Shown piece by piece: positions 1 to 8,308 of a DNA stretch of 27,779 nucleotides. The stretch is from contig CBHYLN010000068.1 of assembly GCA_966128725.1 (NCBI GenBank), forward strand, positions 1 through 27,779. Direction: 5' to 3'. Source of the stretch: JAFDZV01 sp966128725 (GTDB lineage: Bacteria; Bacteroidota; Ignavibacteria; OLB7). Positions within the stretch are counted from its first letter, which is position 1. The number at the start of each line of letters is the position of its first letter. A program made the position numbers and the translations under genes. The notes beneath the pieces are model-generated. The model saw nothing but the letters and a program-made list of their open reading frames with translations. It searched no databases and was not told the origin of the DNA.

Positions 1-1673
1 CCCTTTCCTACTGGCGGTACACCGCAAACGCCCTGACGGCGGCCAACGAGGGGCTTGCCTGGGCCGGAACTATCGGCGATCATCGGCAGATGGCCCTGCT
101 GTGGCTGGCACGGGCCAACACGCATCATGTGTTGCAACAATATGATCTGGAGGAACAGGCTCTCCGTACCTCGGTGGCCACCGCCAGGGAATCGAGCAAC
201 ACCGAGACCATGGTGCTGGCGCTGTACAGCCTTACGGCAATGTTGATAGCGCACTGGCGGCTTGATGATGCCGACGCCACAAACACTGAAGCATTGGCAA
301 TGATGCGCGGTACTCACGAAGCGCGGGTACGCTCCTATTATGCCGCATTGCTGTTGAATCAGGGCCGGATCGAGATGAACCGAACGCACTACGCCGCGGG
401 CATACAGACATTACGCGAGGCGCTGCGCTGGTGTGGTGTCGGCGAATCGCCAACGATTCAGGCATCAATCCTGACGCATCTTGGCTCGGTCTATCTCCGC
501 CTTCAGCAGTACCGGCAGAGCATCGAGTACCACCACCAGATGGTGCACATGGCCGAGGCGATCCGCTCCTCGATGGTGCGAAGCTGGGCATACTTCCGGC
601 TTGGTGAGGTGCATACACAATTGAAGGAGTGGACGAACGCCGAGGACATGCTGAGACGCGCGTGGGAGACGTGCGCGCCGGACAACAAGCCGTTGCGGCT
701 GATGATCGCCGGGAAGCAGGCGGCAACAGTCTCCGCCCTGGGCAACCACGAGCGAGGTATCGAGCTCTGCCAGTGGATGCTCTCCGAATGCACGGCACCG
801 GAGTTTACCGAGCAGGCGTTGCTTGCGCACGTTTAGTTGGGCGAAATCAATACGCGATTGGGGCAACTTGAAAACGCGGCCAGCCACTACGAGCATGCCG
901 TGGCGATTACACAACGTGCCTATCCACAGCGCACCCCGCATTACCGCGTGGCGCTGGCCCAGGCGCTGCACCGGCTGGGCCGAACCGCCGATGTAGAGGC
1001 GCTGCTGCTTGAGCTGGCCGAATCCGAATCACTGAACCTGGCCGAACAGGTGGGCGTGGCACGGCTGCGCGCGGCAATTGCCGAGGAACGCGACGATGTT
1101 CGCACGGCGCTCGACATGGAGCGCCAGGCAATCGTGTTGGAACGCGAATTGATCGAGCGGCGTGCCGAGCAATCGCTCCATAACGCGCAAGTGCTGGCCG
1201 AAACGGATCTGCTGGAACGCGAGGCCGAGCTGGAACGCGCCCGCCGGGCACGCCTGGAGCACGAGTTGGCCGAAACGGTTGTGGAGCTGAGCGATCGCAA
1301 ACAACTGGCCAAAACGATCGAATCGCGATTGTCCGGCGCGTTGCAACAGCTTGGCAACAACGACCCATCCGTATCGTTGATGCTGCGCGATCTGTTGGCC
1401 GAGGTACATACACGGCGAGGGTCGGCAACAGTGCCCGCACCGCTTGGCACCATCGACGAGGAGTTTCTGGCACGGCTCCGCAAGCGCTGGCCCGATTTAA
1501 CGCGCAAACAGGAGCGCCTGTGCGGGCTGCTCCGCACAGGACTGGCATCCAAGGAAATCGCAGCATTGATCGGCATCGAGCCCGACAGCCTTAAGGCACA
1601 GCGCAAACGCCTGCGCAAACGCCTGGGATTGGCCGGTGAGGTGAACCTGGAGAAGGTGCTGGCCGAGGTATAA
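1..1673 (+). pseudogene. TPR/coiled-coil/LuxR-type HTH protein, 5' partial, interrupted by in-frame TAG
   Basis: One reading frame runs from the left window edge (codons from base 3) to a TAA ending at 1673, broken only by a TAG at 834-836. Both parts align end to end with the intact neighbour at 1747-3750. The first part is TPR-like helical repeat (for example LTHLGSVYLRLQQYRQSIEY). The second part holds the rest of the repeats, a charged coiled coil (LLEREAELERARRARLEHEL) and a C-terminal GerE/LuxR-like helix-turn-helix (LTRKQERLCGLLRTGLASKE, then IAALIGIEPDSLKAQRKRLR). The stop lies in a repeat where the context favours Gln (V-stop-LGEINTRLG), so a single CAG-to-TAG change would explain it. 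The downstream frame could restart at TTG 837, but no good ribosome-binding site is visible. By analogy with similar proteins it would be a cytoplasmic DNA-binding regulator. It is probably a recent nonsense pseudogene; a sequencing error, readthrough or stop-codon reassignment are less likely alternatives. Confidence 0.8.
834..836 (+). other. In-frame premature TAG codon
   Basis: This TAG separates two halves of a single homologous frame. The frame on both sides matches the downstream paralogue without a frameshift. Other genes here end in TAG, TAA or TGA (3750 ends in TAG), so TAG is not obviously reassigned in this genome. Confidence 0.8.
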
Positions 1674-1746
1674 CCACACCGCGCGAATCATACTCTAACC
1701 AGTATGCCACGCCGATGTATCTTGGGCGCTATTGGTCGCCCAAACG

Positions 1747-3750
1747 ATGACACCGGAAGCACCCGAGCACTACAAGGAAGCCCTGCTGAGCGCGGCTCGC
1801 ATTCGCGAGCTGATCCGCGCCGCGCGTGGTGGTTTCCCCGCGGACCAGGTGGCCCGCGCGATTCGCCACTGCGACGCGGAGCCCGTGGAACAGGACGCCG
1901 CCGAATTGGCCAGCCTGCTTGGCGGGCTTGCCGATGCGGCCCGTGCCCGGCTGCACGAAGCCGGGATCGAGGCGCTGCCCGATGAGCACGGAGAGACCAC
2001 GAAACTTCCGAAACGCGAGCGCGAGCACGCCTCCAACCTCGCGGTGCTGCATACCGCGCTCTGCATGGCATTGCTTGTATCCGGACGCCCGGAGAGCGCG
2101 TTGGAAATTGGGCACGAGGGCCTGGGCTGGGCACGCACAGCCGGCGACTACAGGCAGCAGGCGGTGCTCTGGTGTGCCATCGCCGCCATCCACGAACGAT
2201 CCGGAAACTACGCCGCATACGATGAGGCGCTTGCCAACGAACTGAGTGCGGCGCGTGCCAGCAATGATATCTGCCAGCTTGCCAATACACTGCTGCACAA
2301 TGCCGGGCACCTGTCCGCTTTCGGCCAGTTGGAGGCTGCCGAACGATTCCTCGACGAGGTCACCCACCTTATCGAACATTCGAGCCTGAAGAACACGCCG
2401 CAGCCGTTCATAGCCCAGATCCAGCTTCATCGCTCACACATCCATCTTGGCCGATCGGAACATTCACGGAGCATTCATCTGCTTCGCGAGGGACTGCTCG
2501 CCATCGACGGAACACTGTTCCCGTTAACACGCACTTCGCTGTTGACACGGTTGGGAAGTGTGTATCTGGAACTATCGCAGTATCGGCAATGCATCGAGTG
2601 CCAACACGAGGTGGTGCGCCTGGCCGGGGCTCTGGGCTCGGACATGATCAAGGCGTGGGGATATCTGCGTCTGGGTGATGTTCACCTGCACCTGAAGGAG
2701 TACGACCGCGCGGAGGAAGCGTTTGGTATCGCGGCAACCTGTGCAACCAACGGTGGTGTTGAGCTTGGGCTGGCCATCAGCGCGAAGCGGGCACAGTTGA
2801 TGCTGGCAACCGACCGGTTCGGCGAGGCGAGCGATTTTGCACAAACGCTTCTTGCATCGGTTGCCGTGGGCTCGTTGCCGGTGCGCGAGATGCAGCTGTG
2901 GATGATACAGGGCCGTGCCAATGAAGGGGCCGAGCGCCTCGGCGACGCGGAGCGATGCTTCCGGAAGGCTATCGAAATCGCGGAGCGGGAGTTCCCGCAA
3001 CGCGCCCTCCCTGCCCGAATTCGCCTCGCGGCCGTCCTTCATCTGCAGAAACGTAACGATGAGGCCGCCGCACTTCTCGAGACACTTCATGCCATGCCGG
3101 ATTTGCCGCCGGACCTGGAGGCCGAGGCATGCCGCCTGCAGGCCGGGATAGCCGAATCGCGAGGCGATCTGCATACCGTGCTGGAACATGAACGCCGGGC
3201 GTTTGAACTGGAACGGATGCTGTTGGAACGCAGAGGAGAACAGACATTGCGCAACGCCCGCGTGATGGCCGAAACGGATCTGCTGGAACGCGAGGCCGAC
3301 CTGGAACGGGAACGCCGATTGCGGCTGGAACGCGAACTGGCCGACGCGGTGATGGAGCTGAGCGAACGGCGCGAGCGAGCACAGAACGTGGAGAACCGCC
3401 TGCGTACCGTGTTGGAACGTGCCACGAAATCGGCCGACCGCGCGGTAACCTCGGTGCTCAACGAAACGCTGGTGGAGTTGCGCGCCGACGCTCGTGCAAC
3501 GGGCTCGCCGTTACACTACCTGAACCGTATCGACGAGGACTTTCAACGGCGGCTGCGTGAACAGTATGCCGACCTGACCCCGAAACAGCAACGGCTGTGC
3601 GGGCTGCTGCGCGCCGGGCTTCAGTCCAAGGAGATCGCCGCACTGCTCGGCATCGGGCTGGACGGCCTGAAGGCCCAACGCAAGCGCCTGCGCAAGCGCC
3701 TGGGCCTGGCCGAGGAGGTAAGCCTGGAGAAGATGCTGGCCGAGCTGTAG
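1747..3750 (+). CDS. TPR/coiled-coil/LuxR-type HTH regulator
   Basis: This protein of about 667 residues is the intact tandem paralogue of the broken gene just upstream. Residues 1 to about 470 are alpha-helical TPR-like repeats (for example LTRLGSVYLELSQYRQCIEC and AWGYLRLGDVHLHLKEYDRA). A highly charged coiled coil follows (TDLLEREADLERERRLRLER). The last 58 residues (from about 610) form a GerE/LuxR-like helix-turn-helix: LTPKQQRLCGLLRAGLQSKE, then IAALLGIGLDGLKAQRKRLR and KRLGL. No receiver, kinase or signal peptide is seen, so it is likely a cytoplasmic DNA-binding regulator whose TPRs sense a protein or peptide partner; that role is inferred. ATG 1747 is preferred; an in-frame TTG at 1732 is possible and a stop at 1696-1698 bounds the frame. 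There is no clear Shine-Dalgarno site. The 73-nt gap to the upstream gene suggests tandem duplication and possibly co-transcription. Confidence 0.85.
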   Translation: MTPEAPEHYKEALLSAARIRELIRAARGGFPADQVARAIRHCDAEPVEQDAAELASLLGGLADAARARLHEAGIEALPDEHGETTKLPKREREHASNLAVLHTALCMALLVSGRPESALEIGHEGLGWARTAGDYRQQAVLWCAIAAIHERSGNYAAYDEALANELSAARASNDICQLANTLLHNAGHLSAFGQLEAAERFLDEVTHLIEHSSLKNTPQPFIAQIQLHRSHIHLGRSEHSRSIHLLREGLLAIDGTLFPLTRTSLLTRLGSVYLELSQYRQCIECQHEVVRLAGALGSDMIKAWGYLRLGDVHLHLKEYDRAEEAFGIAATCATNGGVELGLAISAKRAQLMLATDRFGEASDFAQTLLASVAVGSLPVREMQLWMIQGRANEGAERLGDAERCFRKAIEIAEREFPQRALPARIRLAAVLHLQKRNDEAAALLETLHAMPDLPPDLEAEACRLQAGIAESRGDLHTVLEHERRAFELERMLLERRGEQTLRNARVMAETDLLEREADLERERRLRLERELADAVMELSERRERAQNVENRLRTVLERATKSADRAVTSVLNETLVELRADARATGSPLHYLNRIDEDFQRRLREQYADLTPKQQRLCGLLRAGLQSKEIAALLGIGLDGLKAQRKRLRKRLGLAEEVSLEKMLAEL

Positions 3751-3827
3751 CGATACGATACGCGCAAGCAACAACACGTTGTGTATCGGTTATCGATACT
3801 GGGGCACGGTAACCGAAAAGCCGACCA

Positions 3828-4340
3828 TCACACCACCGCGTACTCAAGCGCGACAGTTCCAGTTGCACTGTATACACGGCTGTTGACCAAGCGAAGCCCC
3901 GCGCGCGCGGCTGGCCCTGGCAACAACGGCGTCCCACCACCCAGAAGTACGGGGATCACAGCAACTTCAACCGAGTCCACCAGCCGGAGCCCAAGCAGAT
4001 TGGCGAACAAGTTGCCGCCACCGAACAACCATATATCCTTCCCCTCGGCCATCTTGATGGCGGGCAACTCGGCAGCCGGATCGGCAATCAGAGTGGCACC
4101 GGGGCAATCGGCAGGTTGCAGCGTGCGCGAGCAAACGTAGCTCGCCATCCCGGGCATCGCCCCGCCCCCATACGCCTGCGCCGCCTGGTATGTGTGGCGA
4201 CCAAGCAACACGGCATCGAACTGGCCAACCAGCGCGTTGAAATCGAGCTCCGGATCCATTACGATCCAATCGCTTTCACCGTTCGGCCCGGCGATGTACC
4301 CGTCCAGACTCATCGCAACAGAGTATCGTATACGTCGCAT
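3828..4340 (-). CDS. Dihydrofolate reductase/RibD C-terminal family reductase
   Basis: This 170-residue protein belongs to the RibD C-terminal/DHFR-like fold, typically a small NADPH-dependent reductase of unknown substrate in bacteria. Family marks are the N-terminal VAMSLDGYIAG (residues 8-18), GRHTY near residue 50, and the nucleotide-binding GGGNLFANLL near residue 108 followed by a hydrophobic strand pair (VEVAVIPVLLGGGTPLL). The start at 4340 is chosen because the family usually begins a few residues before the MSLDG motif and because AGAAGG lies 9 nt upstream (4350-4355). An ATG three codons further upstream (4349) overlaps that site. It is the last gene of a loose minus-strand run, with a 98-nt gap from the DUF2255 gene. 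True DHFR activity in folate metabolism is unlikely at this divergence. Confidence 0.85.
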   Translation of the reverse strand: MRRIRYSVAMSLDGYIAGPNGESDWIVMDPELDFNALVGQFDAVLLGRHTYQAAQAYGGGAMPGMASYVCSRTLQPADCPGATLIADPAAELPAIKMAEGKDIWLFGGGNLFANLLGLRLVDSVEVAVIPVLLGGGTPLLPGPAARAGLRLVNSRVYSATGTVALEYAVV

Positions 4341-4438
4341 GTTACCCATCCTTCTATGAGATGAACCACAAACCCGGGCCATATGCGGCATACACGGCCG
4401 GCGAACACGCAAAGGCAGTGCATGATGTACCGCGGACG

Positions 4439-4819
4439 TTACACCGGCACAAGCTCGGTGGTTGTGGCACGCGAGGCAGCCCCCCGCAGATCGTTCACAT
4501 AACGTTGGGCGCCCGGCGTGTGATACTTCTCGGCATACGCGGTATCCACCGCTTCGCGGATACGTTCGCTTCTGGTGAACACGGGACGCACGGCGAACTC
4601 CTGGCCATCAAGATTCACGGTGCCCTGCCTGTCGGCTCGCAGCGCATCGTACCAACCGCCCGGCGTTACCCCCCACGACCGCACGAATACGCGACCGTCA
4701 GCCACAACAACCCACAGGCCGATGAAGCGGTGCGTGCCGGTGCCTGCACGAAGGCCGATAATCTTCGCCGCGCGAATGCGATCCAGTATCGCGCCTGGGA
4801 ATTGGCTGAGCATGCTCAT
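4439..4819 (-). CDS. DUF2255 family protein
   Basis: This protein of about 126 residues begins MSMLSQFPGAILDRI and continues with a predicted beta-rich core (FIGLWVVVADGRVFVRSW, then GGWYDALRADRQGTVNLDG). The pattern of an N-terminal helix, an I/L-W-V-V strand, V-R-S-W/V and a W-Y near the middle is how I recognise DUF2255, a small family of unknown function with a flavin-binding split-barrel look. The start is ATG 4819 or ATG 4813 two codons on; the frame extends further upstream, but those residues are low-complexity Arg/Cys-rich and not protein-like. There is no clear ribosome-binding site. It stands alone on the minus strand, 116 nt after the GNAT gene. The biochemical function is unknown. 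Confidence 0.7.
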   Translation of the reverse strand: MSMLSQFPGAILDRIRAAKIIGLRAGTGTHRFIGLWVVVADGRVFVRSWGVTPGGWYDALRADRQGTVNLDGQEFAVRPVFTRSERIREAVDTAYAEKYHTPGAQRYVNDLRGAASRATTTELVPV

Positions 4820-4935
4820 GATGTAGTGCTGGAAAATACACACACGCCGCCGAGGCGCATGCGGCAGGGTGGTGCGAATCCGGAGCGGGCACGGCCACGA
4901 GGCAGGCTGCGAACATTCTCGCAGCAACACACCTG

Positions 4936-5433
4936 TCACGGTACCACATTGCCGCGTGCCAGCAGCCAGCGATCGCACATCCCGTCGGAATCGGTCCAGA
5001 CCTCGCCTATCCGCTCAAAGCCCAGGTGTTGAAGCACGCGGCGCGAGGGTTCGTTGGTTATCATGGTTTCGGCATAGATCTCGGCAACGCCGGGCTGCGC
5101 GAAGGCCTGCCGCACCAGCAACCGACCGGCCTGCGTGGCAATCCCCCGCCCACGGTACAGATCGGCCACACCGTAGCCGATCTCGACCCTGCCCAGGCTG
5201 GGCGGGCCCTTGAAACCGCCGGACCCCAGCACGATGCCCAGATCGGGCGCAACGTAGGCAAACAACGAATACCACAACGGCAACCTGCCTTCCCCCAGAT
5301 CGGCGATCGCCTGCTCCAGGATGAAATCCGGCGGCAACGAGCCATGCACCACGTAGTTGCCGGCCACCTCGGCCGTGCCGGCCAGCAGCGATCGCAGTTC
5401 CGGAAGCGTCAGCAGGTGAAGGGTTATAAGCAT
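4936..5433 (-). CDS. GNAT family N-acetyltransferase (RimJ/RimL-like)
   Basis: This 165-residue single-domain GNAT enzyme would transfer acetyl from acetyl-CoA to an unknown amine. The acetyl-CoA pyrophosphate loop is visible as YRGRGIAT (R-x-x-G-x-A type) after the strand RVEIGYGVADLYRG. The C-terminal half has the family's NEPSRRVLQHLGFERIGE, typical of RimJ/RimL-like members. The start at ATG 5433 (MLITLHLLTL) fits the usual first beta strand; the frame continues upstream only into an Arg-rich stretch that is not convincing. It lies 108 nt downstream of the SDR gene on the same strand. Substrate cannot be inferred from context. Confidence 0.85.
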   Translation of the reverse strand: MLITLHLLTLPELRSLLAGTAEVAGNYVVHGSLPPDFILEQAIADLGEGRLPLWYSLFAYVAPDLGIVLGSGGFKGPPSLGRVEIGYGVADLYRGRGIATQAGRLLVRQAFAQPGVAEIYAETMITNEPSRRVLQHLGFERIGEVWTDSDGMCDRWLLARGNVVP

Positions 5434-5541
5434 GGGTCTGTGAGTACGCGCCGCGCGAAGTTGCAAACAGCGATCACCCTGGCGGCGAACGCCGCGGATA
5501 GCAACGCCGTATTGCCTGCGCGCGGCGCGGCCACGCCCGGC

Positions 5542-6288
5542 CTAATGGCGTGCGATGCCGCCGTCGACGTTCAGCGTCTGCCCGCTCATGATCGACGACT
5601 CCGGCGAGGCCAGGAAGGCAACCACCCCGGCGATATCCTCCGGCTCGTCGGCACGATGCACGGCCTGCTGCGGCAGCAGGTGCTCCAGGATGCTCCCCAC
5701 CAGCTTTTCGTTCGGCGGGCGCTGCGTGGCGGTAAGGCCAACGGTAATCGCGTTTACGGTGATGCCGTATTTGCCAACCTCGCTGGCAAGCGACCGCACA
5801 AAGCCGATCACGCCCATCTTGGAGGTCACGTAATGCACCAGATACGGTGTGCCCAGCCAGATCGTATCGGAACTGAGCGCGATGATACGGCCAAAGCCCT
5901 GGGTTTTCATTACCGGCAGAGCAGCCTTGGTGGTAAGGAACAGGCTGTCGAGATTCACCGAGAGCATGCGCTTCCACTCGTCGAACGAGATCAGCTCGAA
6001 CGGCTCCTCGTGGTACAGCCCAACGTTGTTCACAAGGATATCGATGCGGCCGAACCGCTCGACGGTTTTCCGCGCCATCATCTGCGTGGCCTCCTCACTG
6101 GTCACGTCCACATGCACGGCTTCGATCTCGCCGCCGATTTCGCGCACCTTTTCGATCGCCTCGGAGGCGTCGGCAATGTCGGCGATCATGATGCGCGCGC
6201 CTTCGCGTGCCAGCCGAAGGCAGAACGCCTGCCCATTGCCAACCGCCGCGCCAGTGACAATCGCCACTCTATCCTGTAAGCGAGCCAT
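5542..6288 (-). CDS. SDR family NAD(P)-dependent oxidoreductase
   Basis: This 248-residue classical short-chain dehydrogenase/reductase has the full set of motifs: nucleotide-binding TGAAVGNG (residues 12-19), NNVG (87-90, a variant of NNAG), catalytic Ser 139/140, and YVTSK with Tyr153 and Lys157. The C-terminal MSGQTLNVDGG is the usual FabG-like ending. Acidic residues after the second strand (IADIAD, 36-41) favour NAD(H) over NADP(H). Length and layout are standard for FabG-like or sugar/steroid-type dehydrogenases; the substrate is not evident. It is 54 nt downstream of the exported hypothetical gene and could share its transcript. Confidence 0.92.
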   Translation of the reverse strand: MARLQDRVAIVTGAAVGNGQAFCLRLAREGARIMIADIADASEAIEKVREIGGEIEAVHVDVTSEEATQMMARKTVERFGRIDILVNNVGLYHEEPFELISFDEWKRMLSVNLDSLFLTTKAALPVMKTQGFGRIIALSSDTIWLGTPYLVHYVTSKMGVIGFVRSLASEVGKYGITVNAITVGLTATQRPPNEKLVGSILEHLLPQQAVHRADEPEDIAGVVAFLASPESSIMSGQTLNVDGGIARH

Positions 6289-6342
6289 ACCTGCTTCTGT
6301 TGCTAGTGTTGAAAGGAAGAATCGAAACGGCCCCCGAGCAAC

Positions 6343-7137
6343 TTACTCGGTGCTGATATTGCCGGTGCCCACCAGGCCCCATACGCCAACATCGGTGCGC
6401 GCGAATTCCACCCAGATCGTGGTTCCCTTCGTGCCCCGGATTCCCACGGCAAAGGCGCGCACGCCGTCGCCGTCGTCGATGGGCGTGGGGGTTGCCTTGG
6501 CGATGTGCATCCGCGCTTCGGCATCGAACAACTTGGTGTAATACCGCATGAACTCCTCGCGCGTGAACTCCGGCGAGTGCGTGGGCTTGTGGATCATGCC
6601 CGGCAGGTCGTGACTGAAGAACGGGAAGTGCACGAACGCGGCAACCCGCTTGATGTCGCCGGCGGCAACCGCCGCCTGGAACTGCTTGTAGAACGCGGCA
6701 AAGCCGATCGTGTCCGACGCGTTCGGGTCCGGCTTGTCGGCCAGATACACCACGTGCAGCCGGCCGATCTCCATGGAATAATCCAGCACCAGCGAGTCCT
6801 CCGAAAGCGCCACGATCTCGGCCCACACCGTATCCGGGCGCGCAAGATCACCAAGCCGTCTCTCGGTAAGCACAAGCTCGGTTGCGTCGTCGGAGAGTTC
6901 CCAGCGGCACTCCAGATGGTTGACACCGTCATCCTGCGTACACCGGCCGGAAGCATCCAACTGAAGCACCAGTTGCAGGCCGCTCATCCCCGGCTTGCTG
7001 GATTCCACGCTGGCCGACCGCCACACGCGTTGCCCGCCGTTGGTAAGGATGTCGAACCGCGAACGCTGAGCCAGCAATTGATCGCCGCCGGCAAGGATCG
7101 CCAGCAAGAGCAGGAGAAAGGTTGAAAGCAGCCGCAT
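6343..7137 (-). CDS. Exported hypothetical protein, lipocalin-like plus SnoaL/DUF4440-like regions
   Basis: This 264-residue protein starts with a signal peptide (hydrophobic core LLSTFLLLLLAILAGG, likely cleavage after LLAQ), so it is probably periplasmic. Residues about 26-125 look like a small lipocalin-type barrel (W-R-S strand start, later RWELSDDATELVLTERR and ALSEDSLVLDYSM). Residues about 140-264 (FAAFYKQFQAAVAAGDIKRV, later EFMRYYTKLF) resemble the cone-shaped SnoaL/NTF2-like or DUF4440 fold. Both assignments are by eye and tentative. The start at 7137 is chosen because it gives a clean signal peptide; the frame continues upstream in non-protein-like sequence. It is separated from cydB by 154 nt, so it probably has its own promoter. 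Confidence 0.75.
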   Translation of the reverse strand: MRLLSTFLLLLLAILAGGDQLLAQRSRFDILTNGGQRVWRSASVESSKPGMSGLQLVLQLDASGRCTQDDGVNHLECRWELSDDATELVLTERRLGDLARPDTVWAEIVALSEDSLVLDYSMEIGRLHVVYLADKPDPNASDTIGFAAFYKQFQAAVAAGDIKRVAAFVHFPFFSHDLPGMIHKPTHSPEFTREEFMRYYTKLFDAEARMHIAKATPTPIDDGDGVRAFAVGIRGTKGTTIWVEFARTDVGVWGLVGTGNISTE

Positions 7138-7291
7138 GTTGGATCGGAGGACATCTCGCGCAATCGCCACCCGCCGGTACGCGCGCGGGCAACACATGGG
7201 CCTGAATATACGAAGCCGTGGCACGGGCATCGGCACGGCCAAGCGTTGTTCGCGTATCATCGGCACGAACAAACGCCACGGTTGGGCGGCA

Positions 7292-8308
7292 TCAATCATC
7301 GCCGGCCATGGCCCCGTGCGACTTGAAGACACGGAACAGGTAATACAGCGACGGGATCAGCACCAGCGAACCGCCGGCAAGCGCCCACACCAGAACCACC
7401 ATCACGCTGTGGGGCGCGGCGGCCACATCGGCGCCAAGCTGGCCTGGGATCAGGTCGGGATATTGCGCCAGCGCCCATCCCACAACAATCGCCGCGACTT
7501 TCAACCCGGCCGCTGCCCGCGCCAGGCGGTAAACACGGCGCACAACGGCAAACAAGGCAATGCCGGCGGCCAGCGTGGCAAACAGCAGCAGCACCGGCCC
7601 CCATCCATGCTGGAATCGCTCGAACAGCACCGGCGCCTGGCCGCGCGCCACAATCAGCACAAGCGCGGCGGCGGGCGCAAGCGCCAGCGATGAGGCAATG
7701 GCGCGCACGCGAAAATCGCGCTCCAGCGGGCCGCCGGCGGTCTCCACGCAGAGATACACCGCCGCCAGAAAGGCAAACATCCCCTGGGCGAACAGGCCGC
7801 AGGCAACCGCGAACAACGTGGTCCAGCCGGCGAAGAAGCCGGAGGTAACCGCGCCGTCAACCACGCGCACATCGCCGGTTGCCAGGCCACCCAGCGCAAG
7901 GCCCAGCAGAAACGGGGTCAGGAAGCTCGAAACGCCGAACAGCGTGCTCCAGCGCCGATGCACCACATCGTCCTGCGCATCGTACGTGCGGAACACAAAC
8001 GTTGTACCACGCAGCACAATGCCAACCAGCACGGCGGTAAGCGGGATGTGCAGCGCGGTCATGATGGATCCGAATGCCGTTGGGAAGCCGGCGAACAGCA
8101 GCACAACCACCAGAATAAGCCACACGTGATTGGCCTCCCACACCGGACCGATTGCATGCGCTATTGCTTCGCGCTGGTCGCGTGCCCGCGGGCCGAACGC
8201 AAGCAGATCCCACATGCCGCCTCCGAAATCGGCGCCGGCCAGCAGCACGTATACAACCACGGCGATCACCATCACCGCCAGAACGATTGCCGCATACGGA
8301 TCAGTCAT
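7292..8308 (-). CDS. cydB: Cytochrome bd-type quinol oxidase subunit II (CydB/CioB)
   Basis: This 338-residue multi-pass membrane protein is the second subunit of cytochrome bd quinol oxidase, which reduces O2 to water with electrons from quinol in the cytoplasmic membrane. Family signatures include the N-terminal VYVLLAGADFGGGMWDLL, then AIGPVWEANHVWLILVVVLL and GVSSFLTPFLLGLALG. About eight hydrophobic segments are visible, and the length is normal for the CioB/short-Q-loop branch. ATG 8308 overlaps the end of cydA by 8 nt, so translation is coupled. This oxidase usually serves low-oxygen or stress respiration. Confidence 0.95.
   Translation of the reverse strand: MTDPYAAIVLAVMVIAVVVYVLLAGADFGGGMWDLLAFGPRARDQREAIAHAIGPVWEANHVWLILVVVLLFAGFPTAFGSIMTALHIPLTAVLVGIVLRGTTFVFRTYDAQDDVVHRRWSTLFGVSSFLTPFLLGLALGGLATGDVRVVDGAVTSGFFAGWTTLFAVACGLFAQGMFAFLAAVYLCVETAGGPLERDFRVRAIASSLALAPAAALVLIVARGQAPVLFERFQHGWGPVLLLFATLAAGIALFAVVRRVYRLARAAAGLKVAAIVVGWALAQYPDLIPGQLGADVAAAPHSVMVVLVWALAGGSLVLIPSLYYLFRVFKSHGAMAGDD

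Noticed and set aside
5026..6279. A 417-codon plus-strand frame opposite the GNAT and SDR genes
   Set aside because: The minus-strand proteins have complete catalytic motifs, while this frame has none and begins inside the GNAT gene.
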